Origin: Actinomycetota bacterium
GTDB taxonomy: Bacteria; Actinomycetota; Acidimicrobiia; Acidimicrobiales; Ilumatobacteraceae
DNA: 43,783 bases
Assembly (NCBI GenBank): GCA_027729785.1
Contig: JAQCDY010000004.1
Coordinates: forward strand, 1-43,783
Direction: 5' to 3'
Shown: positions 9,414-19,102 of the stretch, piece by piece
Layout of the letters: every line of letters starts with the position of its first letter
Numbering within the stretch: position 1 is the first letter of the stretch
Translations under genes and position numbers: made by a program
Notes under the pieces: generated by a model
What the model was told of the DNA's origin: nothing
What the model saw: only the letters and a program-made list of their open reading frames with translations
Database searches by the model: none

Positions 9414-10514
9414 TTAAGGTGTGGTGCTTGTAGTGCTACTAGTCGTCGGACTACTGGTCACAGTCGTTGTCCCGACTGAACTGAGTGTCGTTGGCACTCC
9501 GCTAACCGTAGTTGGCGAAATCGGCAGCGTCGTTTCCGATGCAATTGTCGTGTAGTTCGGGTCTGGCTTATCGAAAGGTGCGACTGGCGAGCCGTATTCT
9601 TCTGGTTCCTTTATGTCGTCGAAAACATAGACCCGATCCCCATATTTGACGAGCGCCGGAAAGTATCGTGCGACCGACATCGGTATTCGCACGCAACCGT
9701 GTGACGCTGGTTTTAGAGGCACCAATATCGCACCATGTACGGCGATGTTGTAGTTGAAATAGACGGGGTTATACAACGATCCAAGTTTTGTTTCACGCAT
9801 GCCCGTGCGCCGATTATAAAAATAGAAAATGCCCGGCGGCGTTACGGCTTCACCGCAAATTCCAACTTTGATCTGCTGATCAGTCTCGTTGCCTTCTTCA
9901 CCTGGGTCAATTTTCACCTCTTCGCACCACGGCACACCCGTGCCACTCGACATATGAGTAATCAAAACTGGTTCTTCTTTTTTGAACACGATCAAAACCT
10001 GCTCGGGCAAATAAATTTCAACATGACTCGGCGAGTCGGCAATGCGCCGTGGCTTGATTATCAAATTCGACTGCATGATCGCCCAAGTCGATGGTGTCAC
10101 GACACCAGTTGCTGCCTCTCGCGATACGCTCATGACCAGTTTTTCAAACGCCCACATTGCCTGCACCGTGTTCTGCCCGAATTCACCGTCAATCGGACCT
10201 GGATCAAATTTCAAATCTTTCAAGCGTTGCTGCAAACGCAAGACATCGTCGCCCTTCATGCCAAGTTCGAGGGTGCGATCAAGTGGCACAGTCACGAGTG
10301 GCACCGAACTTGTGTCAACGACGATGTCTGGGTTTGAGCTTTCACTCGCCAGGTCATTCGAAGAACTCGACAACACCCCGACGGCGATGACCGTTGCTAA
10401 GACTGCAAACGCAAGCAGCGCGAATCTCCACCGATCGAATACTGATCCGAGTTTCGGCAAAGAGTCAGGCTCGAGACCACCAAATTCATCAGGAAACTCA
10501 TCGAATGAATTCAT
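9414..10514 (-). CDS. L,D-transpeptidase with peptidoglycan-binding domain and Thr/Ser-rich C-terminal tail
   Basis: N-terminal TM segment, LGMKGDDVLRLQQRLKDLKFDPGPIDGEFGQNT (PG-binding), YkuD motif HGAILVPLKPASHGCVRIPM. Confidence 0.9.
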   Translation of the reverse strand: MNSFDEFPDEFGGLEPDSLPKLGSVFDRWRFALLAFAVLATVIAVGVLSSSSNDLASESSNPDIVVDTSSVPLVTVPLDRTLELGMKGDDVLRLQQRLKDLKFDPGPIDGEFGQNTVQAMWAFEKLVMSVSREAATGVVTPSTWAIMQSNLIIKPRRIADSPSHVEIYLPEQVLIVFKKEEPVLITHMSSGTGVPWCEEVKIDPGEEGNETDQQIKVGICGEAVTPPGIFYFYNRRTGMRETKLGSLYNPVYFNYNIAVHGAILVPLKPASHGCVRIPMSVARYFPALVKYGDRVYVFDDIKEPEEYGSPVAPFDKPDPNYTTIASETTLPISPTTVSGVPTTLSSVGTTTVTSSPTTSSTTSTTP

Positions 10515-10530
10515 TTGAAACTACCCTGAG

Positions 10531-11295
10531 TCAACTTTTCGATCCAGTTGCAAAATCGGCAGGCTTTATCGCGTTCAGTTTCTTGCGCAGAGCGAATGCT
10601 TCACGCAAAATCTTGGTGATCACAGCAGGTGAACTCAAAGTTGAGACGCCTCGGGTGCGTGGAAAGTAATCGACGCCGAACTGAACAACTTGCATATTCA
10701 GTTTCTTGGCGCTGACTATTAGTTCGGCATCAATAAAAGAGCCTTCACTTTCTAGTTTGATCTGATCAAAAACGGTTTTACGACACAACTTAAAAGCAAA
10801 ATTGATGTCGCGAAATCTTACGCCGAATAAAATGCGCACCATCAAGTTGTAGAAAATCGAATACACGACCCGCACATACCCTTCACCGGTGCGATCAAAT
10901 CGATAAGCACTAACAATGTCGGCTTCGTATTGACTCATCAGCCGTATCGCGTTGTGTACCTCGCGCATGTCGAACGGCAAGTCAGCGTCGGTATAAAGAA
11001 CTAAGTCTCCCGAGGATGCCGCGAAACCAGACTTTATTGAGCCACCCAGTTTGCGATTCACGGGGTGATGCACGACCTTGACATGGCTGTCACGAGCCGA
11101 GGCAGTGTCTGCGAGTTGCGGCGTCGAATCGGTAGACGCGTCGTCGACAATCACGAGCTCGTAGTCAGAAATAACTTGTGACTTTTGCAGTTCAAGGCAA
11201 ATATCTTCTGCCGCATTTAACGCGCGCTGCAGATACTGTTCTTCGTTCCACATCGGAAAAAAAATGCTTAATTTTTCGAATTTCGCCTGAACCAT
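10531..11295 (-). CDS. Family 2 glycosyltransferase (dolichyl-phosphate-sugar synthase-like)
   Basis: SIFFPMWNEEQYLQRAL, LVIVDDASTDST, LVLYTDADLPFD. Confidence 0.88.
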   Translation of the reverse strand: MVQAKFEKLSIFFPMWNEEQYLQRALNAAEDICLELQKSQVISDYELVIVDDASTDSTPQLADTASARDSHVKVVHHPVNRKLGGSIKSGFAASSGDLVLYTDADLPFDMREVHNAIRLMSQYEADIVSAYRFDRTGEGYVRVVYSIFYNLMVRILFGVRFRDINFAFKLCRKTVFDQIKLESEGSFIDAELIVSAKKLNMQVVQFGVDYFPRTRGVSTLSSPAVITKILREAFALRKKLNAIKPADFATGSKS

Positions 11296-11324
11296 ACTCT
11301 TCTCAGGCTATTGTCGGTCTTGCA

Positions 11325-11753
11325 ATGTCGTCTCTTCCGCCACCTAATCCAGCACAGACCAAGCATGCAGGTTCGCTAACCCCCAGTTGGAAAATCGCGG
11401 TAATAATCACGAACGTACTGATCGCCGGCTCATTGCTTGTTTTGGCGATTTCTGCAGACAGAGTGGGCAAGCCAACTTGGTGGCTCGCGAGTCAAACAAG
11501 CGGACTATTTTCCGTCCTCTCAGTCGTGCCGTTTTTAGCCCCAGTTGGGGTGATCGTGACGACGATTCGCGCTTCAAGATTTACGCCAATTGCAGGATTG
11601 GTGGCTACGGCATTGTTGGCGGCGTCAAGCGTGGTTGACATTTCACGGTCGCCAGGCATCGCTTTGGGCGAAGCAATCCTCGCTGCATGTATGGCGTTGA
11701 CGACAATCTCCGCTTTTGCTGGGCGCAACCGCTCAGTGGCGTCTGGGCTTTAA
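11325..11753 (+). CDS. Small multi-pass membrane protein, unknown function
   Basis: The listed ORF starts at 11178, inside the opposite-strand glycosyltransferase. The in-frame ATG at 11325 (MSSLPPPNPAQTK) is more plausible. Four hydrophobic helices. Confidence 0.6.
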   Translation: MSSLPPPNPAQTKHAGSLTPSWKIAVIITNVLIAGSLLVLAISADRVGKPTWWLASQTSGLFSVLSVVPFLAPVGVIVTTIRASRFTPIAGLVATALLAASSVVDISRSPGIALGEAILAACMALTTISAFAGRNRSVASGL

Positions 11754-11793
11754 AACCCTCTCGGTTTAGCCTCGCTTGGTTCTCTACAGTTAA

Positions 11794-13161
<1,368 letters not shown>

Positions 13162-13171
13162 GTTCAGCAGA

Positions 13172-14152
13172 GTGCTAAGACGACTCCTGAATGTGGTTAA
13201 AGGTTTTGGAGTGCTCACAAAGCTTGTCGAATTTATCGTTCGCTTCAGCACGCGCCAGTGGCGCAACTCACGCGAAATACGAAACCTAATAGAGAAGATC
13301 GATTCTGAAACTTCAAACAATAAATTCATACTTCAAACGCAGTGGGCAACAGAATTGACAGGCGATCCGTTGATCTATGTGGATATTGGTTCGCGCGGTG
13401 GCCCCCAAAAAATTACCGAAGGATTCTTAAAAATTATTCACTTCGTCATTTGTGAGGCTGATAAAGATGAAGTCAAAAACCTGGAGTCAACTTTTGTTGG
13501 ATGTCAGTTTTCGGTGATCAGCAATGCAATATCCGACAGTGACACAACGCGGACACTTTATTTGACCGCATCAAGGGGTGCCTCAAGCCTTTTAAAGCCA
13601 ACCGGCAATGCCATCGGTTTGTTTGGCGGCAATGAACGAAATCTCGACCGATTCAAAATTGAACAAGAGATACAAATTAAAACATTGCCTTTGTCGGTGA
13701 GTATGCCCCCTGAAATTAAAACCATCGACATTCTGAAAATTGATGTGCAGGGACTCGAGTTCGAAATTTTGAGTGGCATGGGTGAGTTTCGCCCATTTTT
13801 AATCTGCGCAGAGTGCTCGACCGTTGAAATGTATTCTGGCCAAAAGACGCTATTTTCTGTTGGTCTGCTGCTCGAAAAATTGGGTTATATGCCGATCAAA
13901 CTCATGGAAATCACGGTGATGCCGAAAACTCGTGCGAATTTTCAGTCATGCATTCAGATTCACGGTGATGTCATATTCGTGCCAGATAATTCACCAAACG
14001 GCAGGGCAATCATCGAGCGCGATGTTGAAAAATGGTTCGCTTCACTTTGCATGCACGGCTACATGGACTTTGCCCTGTGGCAAATTGAAGAATTAAAAAT
14101 CCCCAAGCCACCGCTGGTGACCCAAACAGAAGAATTGCTGAAAAATAGTTAA
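13172..14152 (+). CDS. FkbM-family methyltransferase
   Basis: YVDIGSRGGPQ and IDILKIDVQGLEFEILSGMGE (FkbM signature); likely GTG start at 13172, since the longer listed ORF overlaps argG. Confidence 0.8.
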   Translation: MLRRLLNVVKGFGVLTKLVEFIVRFSTRQWRNSREIRNLIEKIDSETSNNKFILQTQWATELTGDPLIYVDIGSRGGPQKITEGFLKIIHFVICEADKDEVKNLESTFVGCQFSVISNAISDSDTTRTLYLTASRGASSLLKPTGNAIGLFGGNERNLDRFKIEQEIQIKTLPLSVSMPPEIKTIDILKIDVQGLEFEILSGMGEFRPFLICAECSTVEMYSGQKTLFSVGLLLEKLGYMPIKLMEITVMPKTRANFQSCIQIHGDVIFVPDNSPNGRAIIERDVEKWFASLCMHGYMDFALWQIEELKIPKPPLVTQTEELLKNS

Positions 14153-15294
14153 CGGTTGACAAGGGCGCGGGCGACGCCCGCAACAAGCGCAGCGCGCTCG
14201 CCCATTGTCGAAATCAAAACATGTTCAGTTATGGCGTGTGCCCCACCACCAACTGCGCCCATGCCATCAAGCGTCGGAATACCAATCGCCGCGGTGAAGT
14301 TGCCGTCTGAACCACCGCCGACTGCAACACCTTGCAGATTTTTAATCCCCAAATCTTTGGCCACAACTTCGGCTACACCAAAAAGTGCACGACCAGCCGA
14401 CTCGTGCATCGGCGGACGGTTCACGCTTCCAGAAACTTTTATCGTTGCACCCTCGACAACAGGCTTCAACTGTGACATCTCAAGTTCAATGCGCTCTTTT
14501 TCTTCTGGCAACACAACCCGCACATCAACTTTGATCATCGCTGCATCTGGCACGACGTTTTCTGAATTGCCAGCTGTCGCCACCGTCGGCGTTACCGTCG
14601 TGCCAAGTTCGACACGAGCCATCGCCACAATGCGCTGCACCTGCGCTGCAAGTTCAACAAGCGCGTTAACACCTTTTTCGGGTTCAAGTCCGGCATGCGA
14701 AGCCCGACCGACAATATGCACCGTGAAAGTTCCAACACCTTTGCGCGCAATCTTCAACGCGCCACCATCGGCACTCGGTTCAAGCACGAGCACCGCACCA
14801 GTCGCTCGCGCGCGCGATTCAATCAATTCGCGCGACGCATAAGAGCCGACTTCTTCGTCGGCGGTGATCAACATCTCAACGCGACTTGAGTCGCTGATCG
14901 CGCTCAATCCATGAATCGCCTGCACGATGCCGGCCTTCATATCGAAAATTCCGGGGCCACGCGCGATGTCGCCATCAACCGAAAACGGCCGCTTCGCGGT
15001 CGTGCCAAGCGGAAACACCGTGTCGTGATGACCGACGATCAAAACTTTTGTGTCGTCGCCACCTTTCCAATGCACATGCGGGCCACTCGTAGAGGGGATA
15101 ATCTCTGCCCGCCTCCCGGTTACTTTTTCGAAAAGTCCAGCCAAGTATTTTGCGCTCACTTGCAAATGTTCGATGTCTAAAGACGGTGACTCGAGATTTA
15201 CGAACTCACCAAGTTGCTCGACCATCTGCGGCACGCGTGCTTGCATCTGCTTGCGCAGTTCACTTGCAGTGGGGGTTCCCGTCGTCAAACTCAC
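14149..15294 (-). CDS. M20-family metallopeptidase (glutamate carboxypeptidase/CPG2-like)
   Basis: VLIVGHHDTVFP, FDMKAGIVQA, ITADEEVGS, GRASHAGLEPEKGVNAL, AVGGGSDGNF. Confidence 0.9.
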   Translation of the reverse strand: MSLTTGTPTASELRKQMQARVPQMVEQLGEFVNLESPSLDIEHLQVSAKYLAGLFEKVTGRRAEIIPSTSGPHVHWKGGDDTKVLIVGHHDTVFPLGTTAKRPFSVDGDIARGPGIFDMKAGIVQAIHGLSAISDSSRVEMLITADEEVGSYASRELIESRARATGAVLVLEPSADGGALKIARKGVGTFTVHIVGRASHAGLEPEKGVNALVELAAQVQRIVAMARVELGTTVTPTVATAGNSENVVPDAAMIKVDVRVVLPEEKERIELEMSQLKPVVEGATIKVSGSVNRPPMHESAGRALFGVAEVVAKDLGIKNLQGVAVGGGSDGNFTAAIGIPTLDGMGAVGGGAHAITEHVLISTMGERAALVAGVARALVNR

Positions 15295-15374
15295 CTATCT
15301 ATAGTGCCACGCACGGACACGAGAATCTCGCTGAAATATCTGTGCTTTCTCGCACAGTTTCTTGAAAATTAGTG

Positions 15375-15459
15375 TGCCCGGGATCGGACTCGAACCGATA
15401 CAGCGCTTTCGCACCAGGGGGGTTTAAGCCCCCCGCGTCTACCATTCCGCCACCTGGGC
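15375..15459 (-). tRNA. tRNA-Leu (anticodon UAA), CCA not encoded
   Basis: Reverse complement GCCCAGGTGGCGGAATGGTAGACGCGGGGGGCTTAAACCCCCCTGGTGCGAAAGCGCTGTATCGGTTCGAGTCCGATCCCGGGCA; class II variable arm; anticodon loop CTTAAAC; TTCGAGT T-loop. One acceptor mismatch (A-C). Confidence 0.93.
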
Positions 15460-15466
15460 AACCCTG

Positions 15467-15823
15467 TCAGGCTACGCGCGTTTCACCCTCATCGCTAACC
15501 AAAAGCATTTCAACACTCTGCCAAAGCACCGTTCTCGCAATTTCGGCTTCGCGTCCCGTTAACCGATTCGCAGCAACTACACCCTCGATCATGTCGCTCA
15601 GCACAGCCACAAATGGACGCCCACGCAACAGCACAGACACAACCACGCCATTATTTATTCGACGCAAACTTCGATCGACGCCGACAATACGTGGCGGGCT
15701 GCGAAAACCAGGCGGCTGCAGACCGTGTCTGTGGGCTTGACTGGCAAGCACTCGGGCCGCACCAGCGAATTGCGTATAGTGCGTTGAAACGAGCTTTTGA
15801 TTTTGAGTGTTTACGCTCGTCAT
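15467..15823 (-). CDS. Conserved hypothetical protein (about 118 aa)
   Basis: ORF with likely start MTSVNTQNQK at 15823; codon bias matches neighbouring genes; 7 nt upstream of tRNA-Leu on the same strand. Confidence 0.6.
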   Translation of the reverse strand: MTSVNTQNQKLVSTHYTQFAGAARVLASQAHRHGLQPPGFRSPPRIVGVDRSLRRINNGVVVSVLLRGRPFVAVLSDMIEGVVAANRLTGREAEIARTVLWQSVEMLLVSDEGETRVA

Positions 15824-15898
15824 GTTGCAAATTATTACAGAGGGGTATCGCACAGTTAATTCTCAAAACACCCATTATGTAATGTAAGTAGTCACGTC

Positions 15899-16822
15899 AT
15901 GACAACTAATGAACTTAACCCGATGCAGCAAAATGTTGTTGATGTGCTCGGCAAACCAGCGGGTTGGGTGCCGTTGCCACTTTCGGTTATCGACGCCGTG
16001 CGCGAACAAATCGAAACCGCGCTCGCGCCGCTGGCTGAAAAACTCACGGCTGATCGTCCACTATTCATAAGTAAAAGCAGTTTGACCACCGTGCACGGTT
16101 GCGAGGCGCATTATTTGGCTTCGCTTGATTCTTTCGAATGGACAATCCTGAATGTGCGTGGCACCGTTATGCACAAAGCTGTCGAACTCGCCATCAACTG
16201 GCGCGGCTCTGTTGAACCTGCAGCTCTCGTCGATGAAGCACTCGCCCGCCTCGAAGACGAAGAGAGTCGTGGCCCGAGCGAGTTCATCGCCCAGTTGTCA
16301 CCTGGCGAACGCGCGCAACTGCGTAGTTACGCGGTTGATCTCTACACAAAATTTGAAGAAAGTTTTCCGCCACTCAAGGCGGCTTGGCGACCAGTTACCG
16401 AAAGCGCAGCGCGGGTCGAACTCTTTGGTGGCTTAATCTTTTTGTCGACACGCGTTGACCTCACGCTTGGCGGCCCTGGCAGCAAAGTGATCATTGACCT
16501 AAAGAGCGGTCGAATTTTTTCGAACCATCGCGAAGATCTGCGATTTTATGCACTCGTAGAGTCTTTACGCTCGGGTCAACCACCACGACGACTGGCGACT
16601 TACTCACTCGAGTCGGCCCGCGCCGATGTCGAAGAAGTCAGTGAAGGTGTCTTGCAGGCCGCAGTGCGCCGCGTTGTTGACGGTGCCAACGCAATTTTTG
16701 AAATCACTCGCGAAGATCGCGAACCCAAACTAAGCCCAGGTGCACACTGTCGCTGGTGTCCGCTGCAAAAGACTTGTGAAACCGGCCAGCAATTTCTTGA
16801 GCGCGGTTTCGAAGACGACTAG
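15899..16822 (+). CDS. RecB/Cas4-like PD-(D/E)XK nuclease with probable Fe-S cluster
   Basis: VIIDLKSGR core motif and C-terminal CRWCPLQKTC cysteine cluster plus an upstream Cys (VHGCEAHYL). Confidence 0.82.
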   Translation: MTTNELNPMQQNVVDVLGKPAGWVPLPLSVIDAVREQIETALAPLAEKLTADRPLFISKSSLTTVHGCEAHYLASLDSFEWTILNVRGTVMHKAVELAINWRGSVEPAALVDEALARLEDEESRGPSEFIAQLSPGERAQLRSYAVDLYTKFEESFPPLKAAWRPVTESAARVELFGGLIFLSTRVDLTLGGPGSKVIIDLKSGRIFSNHREDLRFYALVESLRSGQPPRRLATYSLESARADVEEVSEGVLQAAVRRVVDGANAIFEITREDREPKLSPGAHCRWCPLQKTCETGQQFLERGFEDD

Positions 16823-16829
16823 CTAGTAA

Positions 16830-16916
16830 TTAACCCCGACCCATGTTCGGGCGCTTGCCATGATTGGCTTTTGAACGACGCATGCGGGCTTTTTTCTTTT
16901 TTGTTTTCTTAGACAT
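16830..16916 (-). CDS. 50S ribosomal protein bL37-like micro-protein, 28 aa (MSKKTKKKKARMRRSKANHGKRPNMGRG)
   Basis: Hand-translated reverse strand; below the ORF-track size cutoff. Lys/Arg-rich with the KANHGKRPN core of actinobacterial bL37; AGGA-like SD about 9 nt upstream. Confidence 0.85.
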   Translation of the reverse strand: MSKKTKKKKARMRRSKANHGKRPNMGRG

Positions 16917-16925
16917 GCGACAATC

Positions 16926-17933
16926 CTAGTTGGTGGCTTTGCGCCATCGGGCTCGCCCACCCGCATATGGCGATCCCTCGGCATTTGTTTTCGAGCAAAT
17001 ATAAGTCGCGCCTTTATATGTGCCGAGTGCATCGACTGGCGCGCAATACGAGCCCGGATAGATGTCTTTGGCCACTGCGCCAGGTGCCGCAGTCGAAGTC
17101 TCAGTTGTCGTCTTGGCTGGGGCGGTTGTGTTGGGTGCGTTCGTTGAAACTGCTGAACCCGCTGTCGTTGTTGTTGGGGCAACCTTTGTCGTCGTGGTTG
17201 CTTGCGCAGTGGTCTTGGTCGTCGCTGGCGGGCTAACCGAAACAGGCGCGGCGCTCCAACCAGCAATTCTCAACGACGAGCAGTCACTTGCCAACAAATT
17301 CTTTATCCGCCGATATTCACTTTGGTCCATCGACAGACCCCAACGAGCCTTCACCGAAATCCAATCGCCAAGAAATGTGCACCAATAACCTTTCATTGGC
17401 GGCATCCAATTAGAGGGATCTTTTTCGCCCTTCGACCTGTTCACACGATCAGTCACGGCGATCAATGTGCGACCATCAGTCATGTCGTTGGCATATGCCT
17501 TGCGTTGCGACTTGGTCCACGACCATGCGCCAGAATCCCACGCTTCTTTCAACGCGACGACATGATCGATGTCGACATCGCCACGGTCACTCAGATTCTT
17601 GCCGTCATACTTCGAATACCAATCACCCGCCACGACATAACAGCGGTACGGGTCAACCTGCGGCTTCGAAATACTGTCGCGCTTCAGAACTTCTTCGCGG
17701 GTGTCGCACCCATTGCCGTCAAGATCTGACCAGTGGATAAATAAACTGCGCTTGTAGCCAGTTTTATATTCATTTTTGACTTTTATCGACGCAAGCACAG
17801 ACTTTGCGTCATTGGCAACAAACTTGGTGATGACTTCTTGCGTTTGCGAATCTGCCACAACCGCGTTTAATGCAGCAGCGCCAGAAACCGCAACGACGAG
17901 CACTGCGCCGTTTACCGCGATGCGCCAATTCAT
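16926..17933 (-). CDS. Secreted HNH-family nuclease (DUF1524/GmrSD C-terminal-like) with Thr-rich linker
   Basis: Signal peptide-like N-terminus; VDIDHVVALKEAWDSGAWSW...RSKGEKDPSNWMPP; linker PATTKTTAQATTTTKVAPTTTT; C-terminal YCAPVDALGTYKGATYICSKT domain. Confidence 0.87.
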   Translation of the reverse strand: MNWRIAVNGAVLVVAVSGAAALNAVVADSQTQEVITKFVANDAKSVLASIKVKNEYKTGYKRSLFIHWSDLDGNGCDTREEVLKRDSISKPQVDPYRCYVVAGDWYSKYDGKNLSDRGDVDIDHVVALKEAWDSGAWSWTKSQRKAYANDMTDGRTLIAVTDRVNRSKGEKDPSNWMPPMKGYWCTFLGDWISVKARWGLSMDQSEYRRIKNLLASDCSSLRIAGWSAAPVSVSPPATTKTTAQATTTTKVAPTTTTAGSAVSTNAPNTTAPAKTTTETSTAAPGAVAKDIYPGSYCAPVDALGTYKGATYICSKTNAEGSPYAGGRARWRKATN

Positions 17934-17948
17934 CTTTTCAGCCTAGTG

Positions 17949-18221
17949 TTAAGCGACTTGCGAAATATTTGTTGCGGTCATCTCGTCGCTGACATCAATA
18001 AAGATGCACTCACCCGGACACACTTCAGCAGCACGCAAAACACTTTGCCGATCGCGTGGCGCGACATGAGCAAGGCTCCCCGCACCGCCCGGATCGTTCA
18101 ATGGCACACCCAACTCGGCGACATAAGCGATGCCGTCTTCAAGCAATTTAAAAGCGTCGCCGCAATGGTCTTCGCAAAGCCCGTCACCGGTGCACAAGTC
18201 TTGGTCGATCCAAACGCGCAT
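17949..18221 (-). CDS. Ferredoxin (small [3Fe-4S]/[4Fe-4S] P450-type)
   Basis: MRVWIDQDLCTGDGLCEDHCGDAF...AAEVCPGECIFID; start moved to the ATG at 18221. Confidence 0.88.
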   Translation of the reverse strand: MRVWIDQDLCTGDGLCEDHCGDAFKLLEDGIAYVAELGVPLNDPGGAGSLAHVAPRDRQSVLRAAEVCPGECIFIDVSDEMTATNISQVA

Positions 18222-18231
18222 GGTGCTCAGG

Positions 18232-18606
18232 CTACTTAGTGAGATAAGCCATAACCAGCAAAGCAATCAAAATCACATTTCGTGCAACATCTAGCCAACT
18301 CATTGGTCGCTGCGAAGTCGCACCGAAACATGAACACGGCAACCGTTCGGTGTCACCCAGGCGCACGAGCAAAAGAATTGTAAAAGCCACAAGCAAGACC
18401 AGGCTTGCCGCAACAGTCTGTTCAAACCACCAACCACTGACAAGTAGCACAGCCAAAGCAATCTCAACCAACGGCACTATTACAACAAACGGGTCGGGTG
18501 CACCCAATGCCTGAGCCTGAATCGTCCAATTATTAAAAGTCGCAAACTTGGCAACACCCGCATAAATAAATACTGCGGCAACGACTAACGCAAAAACAAA
18601 ACTCAC
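18232..18606 (-). CDS. MauE/DoxX-like membrane protein
   Basis: IYAGVAKFATFNNW...LGDTERLPCSCFGATSQRPMSWLDVARN (MauE-type). GTG start at 18606 overlaps the upstream TGA as GTGA. Confidence 0.8.
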   Translation of the reverse strand: MSFVFALVVAAVFIYAGVAKFATFNNWTIQAQALGAPDPFVVIVPLVEIALAVLLVSGWWFEQTVAASLVLLVAFTILLLVRLGDTERLPCSCFGATSQRPMSWLDVARNVILIALLVMAYLTK

Positions 18607-19097
18607 GACAACGGTGATGTCGTGACAACGGCTCCCTTTGAAAACACCATCGGGTTTCCCGCCCCTGCAACAGCCACAAGACTTTGTACTCGACCCACGA
18701 CAAACAAATGATCGCCAATTTGTGAACTTGACTCGAGTTCGCAATCAATGAACGCCACACAGCCATCGATCATCGGCGACTTCAGCGGCGAATGCGACCA
18801 CTTCACGCCTTCGTATCGATCTTCGCTCTCTTTGGCGAATCGCCAACACAACTCGCCTTGAGTTGCCGCCAACACGTTCACACAGAACACTCCAGACTCA
18901 GCGAAAGCGGGCCAAGATTTTGAATTACCGCCCACGAAAAATCCAACAAGTGGCGGATCAAGCGAGATCGAACTGAATGATCCGATCGTCAAGCCTTGGG
19001 GCTTGCCTGCTTCGTCCAGACCCGAAACGATCACGACTCCGGTCGGAAAATGTCCAAGAACTGTTCGAAATTCTTTGCTATCAAATTGCGAATTCAT
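18603..19097 (-). CDS. Flavin reductase domain protein
   Basis: FRTVLGHFPTGVVIVSGLDEAGKPQGLTIGSFSSISLDPPLVGFFVG; start at MNSQFD. Confidence 0.9.
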   Translation of the reverse strand: MNSQFDSKEFRTVLGHFPTGVVIVSGLDEAGKPQGLTIGSFSSISLDPPLVGFFVGGNSKSWPAFAESGVFCVNVLAATQGELCWRFAKESEDRYEGVKWSHSPLKSPMIDGCVAFIDCELESSSQIGDHLFVVGRVQSLVAVAGAGNPMVFSKGAVVTTSPLS

Positions 19098-19102
19098 TGC
19101 TT

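Noticed and set aside
14156-14842. 228-aa plus-strand ORF
   Set aside because: Antisense to the M20 peptidase, which has clear catalytic motifs.
16823-17266. 147-aa minus-strand ORF (Arg/Gln-rich)
   Set aside because: Out-of-frame shadow of the Thr-rich linker of the HNH nuclease; low-complexity, and it conflicts with the better-supported bL37 micro-ORF.
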